Source: Halopenitus salinus (GTDB lineage Archaea > Halobacteriota > Halobacteria > Halobacteriales > Haloferacaceae). From it: a DNA stretch of 64,000 nt. Both the position numbers and the translations under genes were made by a program. Within the stretch, counting starts at the first letter, position 1; every line of letters begins with the position of its first letter. The DNA is taken from contig NZ_JBHSXL010000006.1 in the NCBI RefSeq assembly GCF_042662125.1, forward strand, positions 310,001 to 374,000, given 5' to 3'. Of the stretch, positions 34,327 through 43,227 are shown piece by piece. The notes beneath the pieces are model-generated. The model saw only the letters and a program-made list of their open reading frames with translations. It was not told where the DNA came from and ran no database searches.

Positions 34327-35718
34327 ATGACTTTCTATGATCGGGGAGAGGAGCTTACTGCGCTTTCAGACGCGTTTGAGTCGCCCGGTTCGGACGTATT
34401 CGTCGTCTACGGGCGTCGGCGTGTCGGCAAGACGGAGTTGCTGAAGCAGTTCTGTACTGATCGGCCGCATATTTACTTTCTCGCGGCACAGGAAGCCGAA
34501 CACCGGCAGCGCGAGAAGTTCATCGATCAGGTTGCAGCGTTCTTCGACGATCGCACCCCACGGATCGACGGGTGGGACGAGGCCTTCGACTACCTCGGGG
34601 AGAAACTCCAGTCCGAGGCAGTTGTGGTCGTCATCGACGAGTTCCCGTACCTCGTCGCGGAGAACGACTCGGTACCATCCTACGTACAGGGAGTCGTCGA
34701 TGAACAACTCCAGGAAACCGATTCGATGCTGATTCTCTGTGGATCAAGCGTGAGTACGATGGAATCGGAGGTACTCGGCCACGAGAGTCCGTTGTACGGT
34801 CGCCGCACGGGGCAACTCGACGTGCGGCCGTTCTCGTTTCAGCAGGCCCGTGAGGTCATCGACTACGAGACGGTAGACGCGATTCGATCCTACGCGATCA
34901 CCGGCGGAACGCCGATGTATCTCACGCTGTTCGATTACGGACGATCGCTCGCGGACAACGTCCGGTCGCAGGTGCTATCGCCGTCAGCAGTACTGTACAC
35001 CGAGCCGGAGTTTTTGCTTCGAACCGAGCTCCGAAATCCCGCCCGGTACATGAGTATTCTCGAAGCGGTTGCGCTGGGGCACACGACGCCGAACGAGATC
35101 TCGGGAGCGACGGGAATCGATGTCGGTCCGTTATCGAAGTATTTGCAGACGTTGCGGCAGCTCCGACTGATCGATCGGGAAGTTCCCGTGACAGCGTCCG
35201 GGAAGAAGTCCAAGCGGTCGCGGTACCGCGTCGCTGACGGGTTCCTCCGGTTCTGGTTCCGGTACGTCGAGCCGAACCGTTCCAGCATCGAGGAAGCACC
35301 GGACATCGTGTACGATGGAACGATCGCTCCGGATCTCCCGACGCACGTCGCCACCACGTTCGAGGACGTGTGCCAGGAGGCCGTGTGGGAAGGAATTCGA
35401 CGCGGCAAGTTCGAGCCGTACTCGGAGGTCGGCCGCTGGTGGTACGGGGAAGAGGAGATCGATATCGTCGGTCTCGCACCGAACGACGATCGGATCCTGT
35501 TCGCCGAGTGCAAGTGGACATCGGATCCAGTCGGGACGGCACTCGTCGAGGAGCTACAGACAAAAGCGGGGAACGTTAGATGGGGGCCGGATGAGCGGGA
35601 GGAGCGCTTCGCGCTGTTCGCAAAGAGCGGGTTCGTCGAGGGACTCGAAGATCAACTCGACGAACGCTGGTCGCTATGGAGTCTCGCAGAGATGGATGAT
35701 CTCCTCACGCCGTCCTGA
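34327..35718 (+). CDS. Archaeal ATPase (AAA, DUF234 C-terminal nuclease-like domain)
   Basis: 463 residues. The P-loop is YGRRRVGKT (28-36), Walker B is VVVVIDEFPYL (about 97-107), and sensor-type LILCGSSVSTMES follows. A winged-helix segment (about 230-290) precedes the DUF234 domain, which has a D-x-ExK-like arrangement in EEEIDIVGL and ILFAECKWTS (about 377-400), typical of a PD-(D/E)XK nuclease fold. These ATPases are common in archaeal mobile regions and may act in defence or DNA processing; the role is not established. Codon use is less G+C-biased than in core genes here, supporting acquisition. Confidence 0.82.
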   Translation: MTFYDRGEELTALSDAFESPGSDVFVVYGRRRVGKTELLKQFCTDRPHIYFLAAQEAEHRQREKFIDQVAAFFDDRTPRIDGWDEAFDYLGEKLQSEAVVVVIDEFPYLVAENDSVPSYVQGVVDEQLQETDSMLILCGSSVSTMESEVLGHESPLYGRRTGQLDVRPFSFQQAREVIDYETVDAIRSYAITGGTPMYLTLFDYGRSLADNVRSQVLSPSAVLYTEPEFLLRTELRNPARYMSILEAVALGHTTPNEISGATGIDVGPLSKYLQTLRQLRLIDREVPVTASGKKSKRSRYRVADGFLRFWFRYVEPNRSSIEEAPDIVYDGTIAPDLPTHVATTFEDVCQEAVWEGIRRGKFEPYSEVGRWWYGEEEIDIVGLAPNDDRILFAECKWTSDPVGTALVEELQTKAGNVRWGPDEREERFALFAKSGFVEGLEDQLDERWSLWSLAEMDDLLTPS

Positions 35719-35753
35719 AGGTGGTACTCGTCAGCGTTGAACTGTGAGATTAA
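35719..35753. other. Short spacer before the pseudo-tRNA
   Basis: Thirty-five bases between the ATPase stop and the first tRNA-Phe fragment; nothing recognisable. Confidence 0.4.
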
Positions 35754-35861
35754 TGCCGCCTCCCGGATTGTGAACTTCCGAAAGACTCGCTTCACTCGTC
35801 TTTCGACTTCCCGCTCGCTACGCTCGCGGGAACGGGGACAGCTCGATCTTCACTCGAGTGC
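35754..35861 (-). pseudogene. Interrupted partial pseudo-tRNA-Phe
   Basis: Two blocks match the nearby tRNA-Phe in the same orientation: 35754-35769 (16/16 with the acceptor 3' strand, discriminator and start of the T-arm) and 35834-35861 (27/28 with T-arm, variable and anticodon arm). Between them 54-64 bases are inserted that fold as two palindromes (CGAAAGAC/GTCTTTCG, 35779-35805; CCCGC/GCGGG, 35810-35830). The 5' third of the tRNA is missing. It cannot make a functional tRNA. Confidence 0.85.
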
Positions 35862-35897
35862 GAAAACTACTCGAATGAAAATCGTGTAGAAGCCGGA

Positions 35898-35971
35898 TGC
35901 CGCCTCCCGGATTTGAACCGGGGACAGCTCGATCTTCAGTCGAGTGCTCTCCCAGTCTGAGCTAAGGCGGC
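35898..35971 (-). tRNA. tRNA-Phe (GAA)
   Basis: 74-nt cloverleaf with acceptor GCCGCCT/AGGCGGC, discriminator A, T-loop TTCAAAT and anticodon loop CTGAAGA (GAA, Phe). A TATA-like CCTTTTGT (about 35999-36006 on this strand) sits about 30 bases upstream of the 5' end. A partial broken copy lies on its 3' side. Confidence 0.95.
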
Positions 35972-36186
35972 TCGCACCCGAACCAAAGCCCATTCCGGAC
36001 AAAAGGATTTCGAAACCCGGCGCGGGGGAACGGGTGCAAGCAAGGCGTGGTTGGCCGTCACACCGCATCAAAAGTGATCAGTATCAATCCGCCTTCGGCC
36101 GGGTGTAACGAGTCTGATCGACGGAGCGGACATTGGCGACGGCGACCCCGAACCGGGAAGGGACGGAGAAGAAGCGTCAGTTCGAT

Positions 36187-37335
36187 CTAGGGAGGCCACA
36201 TCCGGTCGAGGCGAAATCGATCAGCGTAATTAATCTGCGGGTTGGCTATTTCGGGAGGTTCAACTCGGAGTGAGATGGAGTTGCTGAAGGCCTCGTCCGG
36301 AACCAGAAAGAACGTATCATCTTCGGGATGTTCAAGAGCGTAATAATCGACAGCATCTCCGTCGGCGTCGAACCGCAATGATCCGTTCTCGATCCATGTC
36401 GAGGCGACACGTACCCGATACTCCGACTCGTTATGAGAAACGACGAGCGTTCTATTATTTCGACCAGGAACGATCGACGGTTCAGTTCCGTGTTCTCCCA
36501 ACCGGTCTGCAAGACGTGAGAGCGGTTCAATTGAGCTAATCGGAGGAACCGGATCGATCTCTGGCGGCCAGTTGTTTTCAAAGGCGTACGCCTCTACTGA
36601 ATTTGAACGAGCGAAAGAACGACTCGTATTGGCGGGCCGGAAAGAGATCGACCGGTCAAAATCATTTGCGTTGACCGCGAGTAGTCGTTCCAGTTCAGCA
36701 CAGTAGACGAGATAGTGATCGTGGGACTGACGCGGTACGAACCGGATACGACCATCTATGAGCCATCCAGTCTCGATACCGACAGAGCGAATCTTTTCGT
36801 GTGAGTCAACAAATAGGACGGTCCGGGAGTCATCTCCGGTAGGATCGGTGAAAATTGATTCGTCCGTCTCTCGCAAAGCATCGACAGCAACGGAAACAGC
36901 GGACAGTTCCTGTTCTTGGTTTTCGAGAGGCCATTGGTCGTCAAGACGGTATTCCTTTGCCCAGTTGATCTGATTAGTGTCTTGTCGAGGCGAATCAACA
37001 CGGAGATACATCGACGTCCCGACCTCAGCAGAATCGATGAAATACGTTTGTTCCGTTTCATAACAGTAAACTAGAAAACAGTCGACATCGTCTCCATATC
37101 GCTGATAAACGTGTCCTGAAGAATTGGTATGTTGACTAACACCCTTGAATCGAATTACACCGTCTTTTAGACGTCCTGTTTTGATCTGTGCCCGTAGCAA
37201 ATTACCACTTGGCTGCTCAAGGACGACATCATAACGTTCGTTGTCCCCGATCGGGGTCGAAACGCTAATACACCGCCTTTTGAGTTCGGTAATAACGATC
37301 TGCTCGGTAAGGTCTCCGCGTCTGTGTGATTCCAT
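36187..37335 (-). CDS. Protein with three tandem copies of a group I intron endonuclease-like PD-(D/E)XK fold
   Basis: 382 residues. The first copy has the family layout of intron-type PD-(D/E)XK endonucleases: GDLTEQIVITELKRR (Glu17), GDNERYDVV (Asp36), and LRAQIKTG (Gln50-Ile-Lys52), ending DDQWP. The pattern recurs twice: RTVLFVDSHEKIRSVGIETG to NNWP (171-257) and RTLVVSHNESEYRVRVAST to RMWP (295-381). Copies 2 and 3 keep the beta-strand pattern and the end motif FxxxxxWP but lose the catalytic Asp and Lys. Codon use is A+T-richer than the genome norm. Probably an acquired DNA-binding or nuclease protein; biological role unknown. Confidence 0.72.
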   Translation of the reverse strand: MESHRRGDLTEQIVITELKRRCISVSTPIGDNERYDVVLEQPSGNLLRAQIKTGRLKDGVIRFKGVSQHTNSSGHVYQRYGDDVDCFLVYCYETEQTYFIDSAEVGTSMYLRVDSPRQDTNQINWAKEYRLDDQWPLENQEQELSAVSVAVDALRETDESIFTDPTGDDSRTVLFVDSHEKIRSVGIETGWLIDGRIRFVPRQSHDHYLVYCAELERLLAVNANDFDRSISFRPANTSRSFARSNSVEAYAFENNWPPEIDPVPPISSIEPLSRLADRLGEHGTEPSIVPGRNNRTLVVSHNESEYRVRVASTWIENGSLRFDADGDAVDYYALEHPEDDTFFLVPDEAFSNSISLRVEPPEIANPQINYADRFRLDRMWPP

Positions 37336-37448
37336 ATGGTTCGTGTCGCGTCATCTGGTTTGGTTTCTACCACCTTAACATTTGCATATGTGCAGATGTC
37401 TATTGAGAAGAACACCAAGCAGATATCAGGTGGAAATATAGAGAACAC

Positions 37449-37652
37449 ATGGCGCGCACACGGGCTCTACTCACCGAGACAGAGCGAGAACATCTTCAAT
37501 CGGACACACCCGGATCGAAACGATATCAGACGGTTTCACGAATCAGAAACAGGATAGAAGACGAACTGGGAACGGACGTAGAGCTACTCAAAAACCATCA
37601 CCCGGAGCTGTACAAAGAACTGAGACAGGTTGTGTGTGATAACCACGAGTGA
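37449..37652 (+). CDS. Small conserved haloarchaeal protein, function unknown
   Basis: 67 residues, all-helical in appearance: MARTRALLTETEREHLQ, then KRYQTVSRIRNRIEDEL and HHPELYKELRQVVC. The basic YQTVSRIRNRI helix followed by an acidic one resembles small DNA-binding or toxin/antitoxin-sized proteins and relatives seen in many haloarchaea, but I cannot name a function. It ends 5 bases from the 3' end of the convergent tRNA-Pro. Its region is A+T-richer than average. Confidence 0.6.
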   Translation: MARTRALLTETEREHLQSDTPGSKRYQTVSRIRNRIEDELGTDVELLKNHHPELYKELRQVVCDNHE

Positions 37653-37657
37653 CGCAA

Positions 37658-37728
37658 TGGGGCCGCTGAGAATCGAACTCAGATCCACTGCACCCAAGGC
37701 AGCGAGGATACCACTACCCCACGGCCCC
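37658..37728 (-). tRNA. tRNA-Pro (TGG)
   Basis: 71-nt cloverleaf with acceptor GGGGCCG/CGGCCCC, discriminator A, T-loop TTCGATT and anticodon loop CTTGGGT (TGG, Pro). A TATA-like CCTTTAGC (about 37753-37761) lies about 27 bases upstream. It closes the accessory island on the right. No tail copy of this tRNA is seen. Confidence 0.93.
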
Positions 37729-37828
37729 GTACCTCCTACTACCCGGATGGCCCGCTAAAGGGTTTCGTTCGTGCGGGATTCGACCACCTCGACCGCCGGT
37801 CGCCCGCCCGATCGGCGTCCGGTTTGGT

Positions 37829-39910
37829 CTACCGATCGTCGTCCTCGCGAAGCTCCAGCTCCGCGACGAGGTCGTAGGGGTCCGTCCCGTTTCGGATCCC
37901 GTTCAGGATGAAGAACGCCTCGTCCGGGGAGAGGAAGTGCCGGGTGATCCCCCGGCCGAGCGGGGTCGGCTCGAACCCCTCGATGAACTCCCACTCCAGC
38001 AGCTTGCCGACGGCGTGTTTGGTGGGAACGTCGCCGATCATCCGGTCGTTGAGCCGTTTGGCCTGCTTGCCGGCGACGGTGACGTTCGCGAGCGTCTCCT
38101 CGACGGCGGCGGTCTCGTCGTACAGCGTCGCGACGTCCTCCATCTCGCCTTTCAGGAGGGTGAACGCCACCTCGTCCTCGGTCCGCTCCATCGAGTTGTG
38201 GTAGGTGCAGTCGGGCTCGACGAGCAGGTAGACGGTGCCGCGGTCGTGGTAGTCCGGCCGGCCCGCCCGCCCGAGCATCTGGGAGAACTCCTGGACTGAG
38301 AGCCACTCGATCCCCATCGCCAGCGAGTCGAAGATCACCTGCGAGGCGGGGAAGTCGACGCCGGCCGCGAGCGCGGCCGTGGTGACGACCGCGGAGAGGT
38401 CCTGATCGAGGAACTGCCGTTCGACCTGCTTGCGGCGGCCGTACTCGAGGCCGGCGTGGTAGGGCGCCGAGGCGTACTCGAGCTTCCGGCTGATCTCGTG
38501 ACAGCGCCGCCGGGAGTTGGTGAAGACGATCGTCTGGCCGCGGTACCCCTTCGAGGACTCCCGGTCGAACTCGCGTTTGACGAGCTTGTTCGCGATCCGC
38601 GTCTTCTCGCGGCCGTCCGCGAAGGTGACGTGGCGTTCGATCGGGACGGGTCGTTCCTCGAACTCGATGAGCGTGGCCTCGAGCTCGCCGGCGAGCCACT
38701 CGGGGTTGCCGACCGTCGCCGACAGGTAGACCCACTGGGCGCCGTCGTAGCCCGCACGCTCGGCGGCGCGCCGCTCGCTGTAGTACTTCAGCCGCGAGAT
38801 GAGCCCGTCGAGGCGGTGGCCGCGCTCGCCCTCCTTCAGCGTGTGCACCTCGTCGATCACGACCGTCCCGACGTCGCCGAGATCCTTGCCCGTCCGCAGC
38901 GCGTGGTCGATCCCCTCGTAGGTCCCGACGATCACGTCGGCGTTCGGGTCGAACCGGGTTCCGTCGTCGTCGATCCGCGAGGATCCGACCCGGATCGTGA
39001 CGTCGAGGACGTCGCCGTACCGGTCGCGGAGGTCCTCGTGTTTCTGGTTGGCGAGCGCGACGAGCGGGACGAGAAAGAGGAGCTTGCCGTCGCCCGAAAG
39101 CGCCCGATCGATGCCGGCCAGCTCGCCGACGAGCGTCTTGCCCGTCGCCGTGGCACTCACCACGAGCTGGTCGCGGCCATCCAGGAGTCCGTTCCGCACG
39201 GAGAGGCTCTGGACGGGAAGCAGCTCGTCGAATCGGTCGCGGGTGCGCTCGGCCAGCTCCGGGTGGAGGTCGAGGTCCGCCGTCCGGACGGGACTCACGT
39301 CGTCGACGGTCGCGGACACCTCGTCGTACTTCGTCAGGTCGGGATCGAGCCCGCCCGAAAGCAGGTTCGCGATCCGGTCGAGGTCCTGGACCTCCATGAG
39401 AAGCTCCTCAAGGCGGTCCTCGGCCGCGCTCGTGAACCCGCCGCCGTTCGTCCCGCCGGCGCCGCTCGCGAAGGACAGCTCGCGGTCGAGCTCGCGTTTC
39501 GCACACTCGGGACAGATGTGCTCGTCGTTGTGGGCGATCGCCGTCTCTCCCGTGATCGGCGAGTAGCGCCCCTCGGCCGCACACCGACGACAGGTCCGCA
39601 CGACCGCCGCCTCGAGCTGGTACCCGTCGAGGGCGGCGCGGAGTCGCTTGCGTCCCTCCGGGGAGGTCTGTTGGGAGATCCGTATCCGCGAGGCGCCGCG
39701 CGCCAGCTCGACGAACTCCTCGGGGCGGCGCGGCTCGGCGTCGTCACCGCGGACCGCGTGGAACTTGCCCGGACGCGGGCCGGCGTCGGTGTCCTTCAGC
39801 TCCAGGCGCCCTCGGAACACGCGCGAGCCGTCGCGGACCGCGGCGACGACGTAGTGGCCCCGCGCCTCGTGGAGGAACAGCGTTTCGACGTCGGCGAGCT
39901 GCGTTGACAC
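37829..39910 (-). CDS. DEAD/DEAH-box superfamily 2 helicase with N-terminal zinc domain (DUF5814-like)
   Basis: 693 residues. An N-terminal domain (1-165) has a zinc site (CRRCAAEG at about 105-108 and CPECAKREL at about 133-136). The helicase core follows: Q-like region and Walker A VVSATATGKTLVGE (about 251-264), DEVH box IDEVHTL (about 350), SAT at VYLSATVG, then the second RecA domain with IVFTNSRRRC, TTAALAAGVDFP and the arginine-rich QMLGRAGRPDYHDRG. The order and the C-terminal part resemble Hel308/Ski2-type helicases. It probably remodels DNA or RNA forks in repair. Confidence 0.85.
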   Translation of the reverse strand: MSTQLADVETLFLHEARGHYVVAAVRDGSRVFRGRLELKDTDAGPRPGKFHAVRGDDAEPRRPEEFVELARGASRIRISQQTSPEGRKRLRAALDGYQLEAAVVRTCRRCAAEGRYSPITGETAIAHNDEHICPECAKRELDRELSFASGAGGTNGGGFTSAAEDRLEELLMEVQDLDRIANLLSGGLDPDLTKYDEVSATVDDVSPVRTADLDLHPELAERTRDRFDELLPVQSLSVRNGLLDGRDQLVVSATATGKTLVGELAGIDRALSGDGKLLFLVPLVALANQKHEDLRDRYGDVLDVTIRVGSSRIDDDGTRFDPNADVIVGTYEGIDHALRTGKDLGDVGTVVIDEVHTLKEGERGHRLDGLISRLKYYSERRAAERAGYDGAQWVYLSATVGNPEWLAGELEATLIEFEERPVPIERHVTFADGREKTRIANKLVKREFDRESSKGYRGQTIVFTNSRRRCHEISRKLEYASAPYHAGLEYGRRKQVERQFLDQDLSAVVTTAALAAGVDFPASQVIFDSLAMGIEWLSVQEFSQMLGRAGRPDYHDRGTVYLLVEPDCTYHNSMERTEDEVAFTLLKGEMEDVATLYDETAAVEETLANVTVAGKQAKRLNDRMIGDVPTKHAVGKLLEWEFIEGFEPTPLGRGITRHFLSPDEAFFILNGIRNGTDPYDLVAELELREDDDR

Positions 39911-40101
39911 TACCGGCGCGTAGGCGATCCGGCTACTTCAGCGGTTCGTCTCGGGGTGTGGCGTGCGATCGGACCACGCAGGACGGCGGTCGTCCGCGAC
40001 CTCGCCGGGCAACTCGAACCGCCCTCGTCGACCGATCCGAACGCAGACTCGCCGAACGACACGAACGCGAATGGTCGGGGAGGCGCCCCGACGGGAAAGC
40101 C

Positions 40102-40109
40102 CTTTCAAC
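40102..40109 (+). promoter_or_regulatory. TATA-like box of the geranylgeranyl reductase gene
   Basis: CTTTCAAC, 22-29 bases before ATG 40131. Confidence 0.4.
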
Positions 40110-40130
40110 GCCGGGTACTCCCGTTCTGAC

Positions 40131-41222
40131 ATGTACGACTTCGCCGTGGTCGGCGTCGGCCCCGCCGGCGCGCGGTTCGCTCGCCGGGCCGCCGAGGCCG
40201 GCCACGACGTCGTCGCCCTCGAGAAGGGCGAGGTCGGTACCCCGCTCGCGTGTTCCGGCCACGTCTCCACGGACATCTGGGAGTACGTCCCGGACGACGC
40301 GAAGCCGAATCTCCGACAGAACCGCGTCCGCGGCGCGCGGTTTCACGTCGGCGGTCCGGGGTCGCGTTCGTATCCCTTCTACAAGCGCGAGGCGGTCTCG
40401 AACGTGATCGACCGCGTCGAGCTCGATCGCACCCTCTCCGATTGCGCCCGCGAGGCCGGCGCGGACGTCCGGGAGGGCCACACCGTCACGGGGATCGACG
40501 AGCGCGCCGACCGGGTCGTCCTCGAGGTCTCGGTCGCCGAGAGCGCGGGGGGCGGCACCGAGACGATCGAGGCCCGGATGGTCGCCGGCTGTGACGGTCC
40601 CGTCTCGCGCGTGCGGCGATCGCTCGATCTGCCGGAGCCCGAGGAGACGCTCCACGGCGTGCTCGCGTTCGACTCGGAGCCGGACGACGGCGACTTCGTC
40701 GACGTCCACCTCACGGCTCCGAGATTCTTCGCGTGGCGGATCCCCCGCGGGAACGCCGGGGTCGAGTACGGCCTCGCGGCGCCCCCGAGCGCGGACGTGA
40801 CGGACATGTTCGACGCCCTCACCGACGCCTACGGCGTCGAGACCGACCGCTTCTGCTCGGGAGCGATCCCGATCGGCCCGCCGGGGACGGTCACGAGCGA
40901 TCGCGCGTTCCTGATCGGCGACGCGGCCGCCCAGACGAAGCCGTTCACCGGCGGCGGGATCCTCTACGGGATGACCGCCGCGGACGCCGCCGCAGACCGG
41001 ATCGAACCGGACGACCCGACGACGCTCGCCGACTACGAGTCGGCCTGGCGCGATCGGCTCGCGCGTGAGATCCGGCTCGGCAAGCTGGTCCGCGCCTGCT
41101 ACTCGCTTCCCGAACCGGTCCAGCACGTCGGGCTCCGCGCGCTCTCCGGGGAGATCGGCGTCCACATGGATCGGCCCTCCTCGTTCTTCTCCCGCGAGCA
41201 GTTCCGCCGACTCCTTCGGTAG
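40131..41222 (+). CDS. Geranylgeranyl reductase family FAD-dependent oxidoreductase
   Basis: 363-residue flavoprotein. The FAD-binding start is DFAVVGVGPAGARFARRAAE with the acidic ribose contact VVALEKGE; a second FAD contact is DRAFLIGDAAAQTKPFTGGGI (given in part). PxxCSGxxS (LACSGHVS) is the geranylgeranyl reductase signature. Such enzymes saturate isoprenoid chains of archaeal lipids or of menaquinone. ATG 40131 is chosen because the flavin fold begins immediately and a TATA-like box lies upstream. Confidence 0.87.
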   Translation: MYDFAVVGVGPAGARFARRAAEAGHDVVALEKGEVGTPLACSGHVSTDIWEYVPDDAKPNLRQNRVRGARFHVGGPGSRSYPFYKREAVSNVIDRVELDRTLSDCAREAGADVREGHTVTGIDERADRVVLEVSVAESAGGGTETIEARMVAGCDGPVSRVRRSLDLPEPEETLHGVLAFDSEPDDGDFVDVHLTAPRFFAWRIPRGNAGVEYGLAAPPSADVTDMFDALTDAYGVETDRFCSGAIPIGPPGTVTSDRAFLIGDAAAQTKPFTGGGILYGMTAADAAADRIEPDDPTTLADYESAWRDRLAREIRLGKLVRACYSLPEPVQHVGLRALSGEIGVHMDRPSSFFSREQFRRLLR

Positions 41223-41255
41223 GGAAGGTGTGGAGCCAACTGGCAGCCCCGCGTC

Positions 41256-43223
41256 CTATTCGATCGCGGAGGCGTCGGACTCCTCGACGATCGGAACGTG
41301 AAGCGTGACGATCGAGCCGCGTGGTTCGTTCGGGACGTAGGAGACTGCTCCGTCGATCGCCTCGACGGCCCAGCGGACGAGCCAGAGACCCATCCCCGAG
41401 TCGTGGTCGGTCGGCGTCTCCGCGGTTCCCTCGAGGGCGTTTCGCTCGCCGACCGGGATCCCGGGACCGTCGTCGACGACGTGGACGAGCACGTCATCGC
41501 CCGCCCGTTCGAGGAGCACCTCGATCGTCGCATCCGCGCCGGCGTGCTCGATGGCGTTCGAGAGGAGCTCCTCGATCGCGAGTTTCAGGCTTCCGTTCGA
41601 TCGCACCGCCGCGGTCCGGAGATCGCAGTCGATGTGAACGTCGGGTTGTCGTTCCTCGACGGCGTCCACCACCTCCGTGATCAGGTGGTCGATCCGGACC
41701 TGTTCGGCCACGTCGGCGTTCCGCATCGCCGAGCGAAACCGTCGAGCGGCGTCGGCAAGCGAGATGAGGCTGTCCGCCGCCCGGGTGATCGCCGCCGCGT
41801 GTTCCGCGGGATCGCCGTTTCCGGCCCCGATCTCCGCCGCGTGGCCCGTGACGAGGTTGAGCCGGTTGCGCAGGTCGTGGCGAAGCACCCGATCGAGCAC
41901 CGCCAGGCGCTGTTCGCGCTCGTGGCGGTCGCTGACGTCGCGTTGGAACCCGAGGAAGTACTCCACCTCGCCGTCGTCGCCCTCGATCGGCGTGATGTCG
42001 AGCTGGTTGTGCCACTCCGTACCGTCGGGCCGGCCGTTTCGGATCTCCACGGAGACCGGCTCGCCGGCGTCGATCGCTTCCCGCAGTCGGTCGACCGTCT
42101 CCGGGTCGGTGTTCTCCGTCTGCAGGACCCGCGGGTTTCGGCCGAGCAGTTCGTCGCGGGAGTAGCCGGTGAGACGCTCGAACTCGTCGTTGACGTAGAT
42201 GAGCGGGTTGTCCGGAAGCGAGGGATTCGTGATCGAGATGCCGACCGTCGCGGCGTCCATCGCCCGCCTGTACAGCTTGAGCTGCTCCTCGCGTGCCTGA
42301 CGCCGCGAGATGTCGTGGGCGAGTATCTGGACGGTGTCGCCGCCCTCGTCGTCGATCCGGGCGATGGCGAGTTCGGCCGGGATCGCGTACTCGTTTCGCC
42401 GGAGGGAAGCGTCGACGAACTCGATGGCGGCACCCGGCGCCACCGACTCCACGATCGAGGCGACCCGATCGCGGTCCGCCTCGTCGACGAATGACACGAA
42501 CCGTTCGCCCTGGACGTCGCCGTCTCGAACGCCGAGCGTCCGCTCCCCGGCTGCGTTCACGTACTCGATCCGGCCGTCGCGGACCAGAAACACCGCCGCC
42601 GGCGTGTGCTCGAGGAGCCGCCGGTACCGCTCGCGACTCCCCGCGAGCTCCCGCGAGAGCCGGCGCGTCCGGAGTGCGCCCTCGAGGCGCCGCTTCAGGA
42701 TCGGCGTTCGAAGCGGGGTCGAGACCACGTCGGTGACGACCGCGGCCAGCTCCGCGGGCAGGGCGGCGAGCGCCTCGCCGGTGTCCTCGGAGGTGAGAAG
42801 CAGCGTCGGAAGCAGCACGCTCGAACGGCGCTGCCGCTCCGTGAGGACGTCGGCGACCTCCCCGAGCGTCCGGCGATCGACGATACACAGATCGAACCGC
42901 GCCGCCTCCATCTCGGCCGAGCCGAGCCGAACCGGTTCGTACCCGCGCTCCTCGAGCCAGGAGACGAGAAGCCGCTCGTGCCCCTCGCGGGTCAGACAAT
43001 ACGCGATCCGGGTACGGGGGTCGCGGCCGTCGTTCTCCTCGCGCTCTCCGAGCGTCACGCCCCCGTCGACGGCATCGACCGCCGGACGAGCGATCCACGG
43101 GGACTCGGAGGGATCGCCTCGCCGTTGGATGGGGTCGTCCGGACGGCGATTGCGACCCGACGGACCCCCGGCTGGTGCCGTCTCGTCGCCCCCCGATCCG
43201 TTCGACGCCTCGTGGTTGCTCAT
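41256..43223 (-). CDS. PAS-domain sensor histidine kinase
   Basis: 655 residues. After a disordered acidic lead comes a receiver-like domain (about 70-190, RTRIAYCLTREGHERLLVSW ... FDLCIVDRRTLGEV), a PAS domain (about 195-310), and a second PAS with LOV-like sequence (about 318-430; ELLGRNPRVLQTENTDPET). The kinase part has H-box VLDRVLRHDLRNRLN, N-box EELLSNAIEHA, G1 DDGPGIP and G2 GMGLWLV. The LOV consensus Cys is Pro here, so no flavin adduct is expected. It starts 4 bases after the KaiC-like gene and is cotranscribed. The response partner is not in the window. Confidence 0.87.
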   Translation of the reverse strand: MSNHEASNGSGGDETAPAGGPSGRNRRPDDPIQRRGDPSESPWIARPAVDAVDGGVTLGEREENDGRDPRTRIAYCLTREGHERLLVSWLEERGYEPVRLGSAEMEAARFDLCIVDRRTLGEVADVLTERQRRSSVLLPTLLLTSEDTGEALAALPAELAAVVTDVVSTPLRTPILKRRLEGALRTRRLSRELAGSRERYRRLLEHTPAAVFLVRDGRIEYVNAAGERTLGVRDGDVQGERFVSFVDEADRDRVASIVESVAPGAAIEFVDASLRRNEYAIPAELAIARIDDEGGDTVQILAHDISRRQAREEQLKLYRRAMDAATVGISITNPSLPDNPLIYVNDEFERLTGYSRDELLGRNPRVLQTENTDPETVDRLREAIDAGEPVSVEIRNGRPDGTEWHNQLDITPIEGDDGEVEYFLGFQRDVSDRHEREQRLAVLDRVLRHDLRNRLNLVTGHAAEIGAGNGDPAEHAAAITRAADSLISLADAARRFRSAMRNADVAEQVRIDHLITEVVDAVEERQPDVHIDCDLRTAAVRSNGSLKLAIEELLSNAIEHAGADATIEVLLERAGDDVLVHVVDDGPGIPVGERNALEGTAETPTDHDSGMGLWLVRWAVEAIDGAVSYVPNEPRGSIVTLHVPIVEESDASAIE

Positions 43224-43227
43224 GTGC

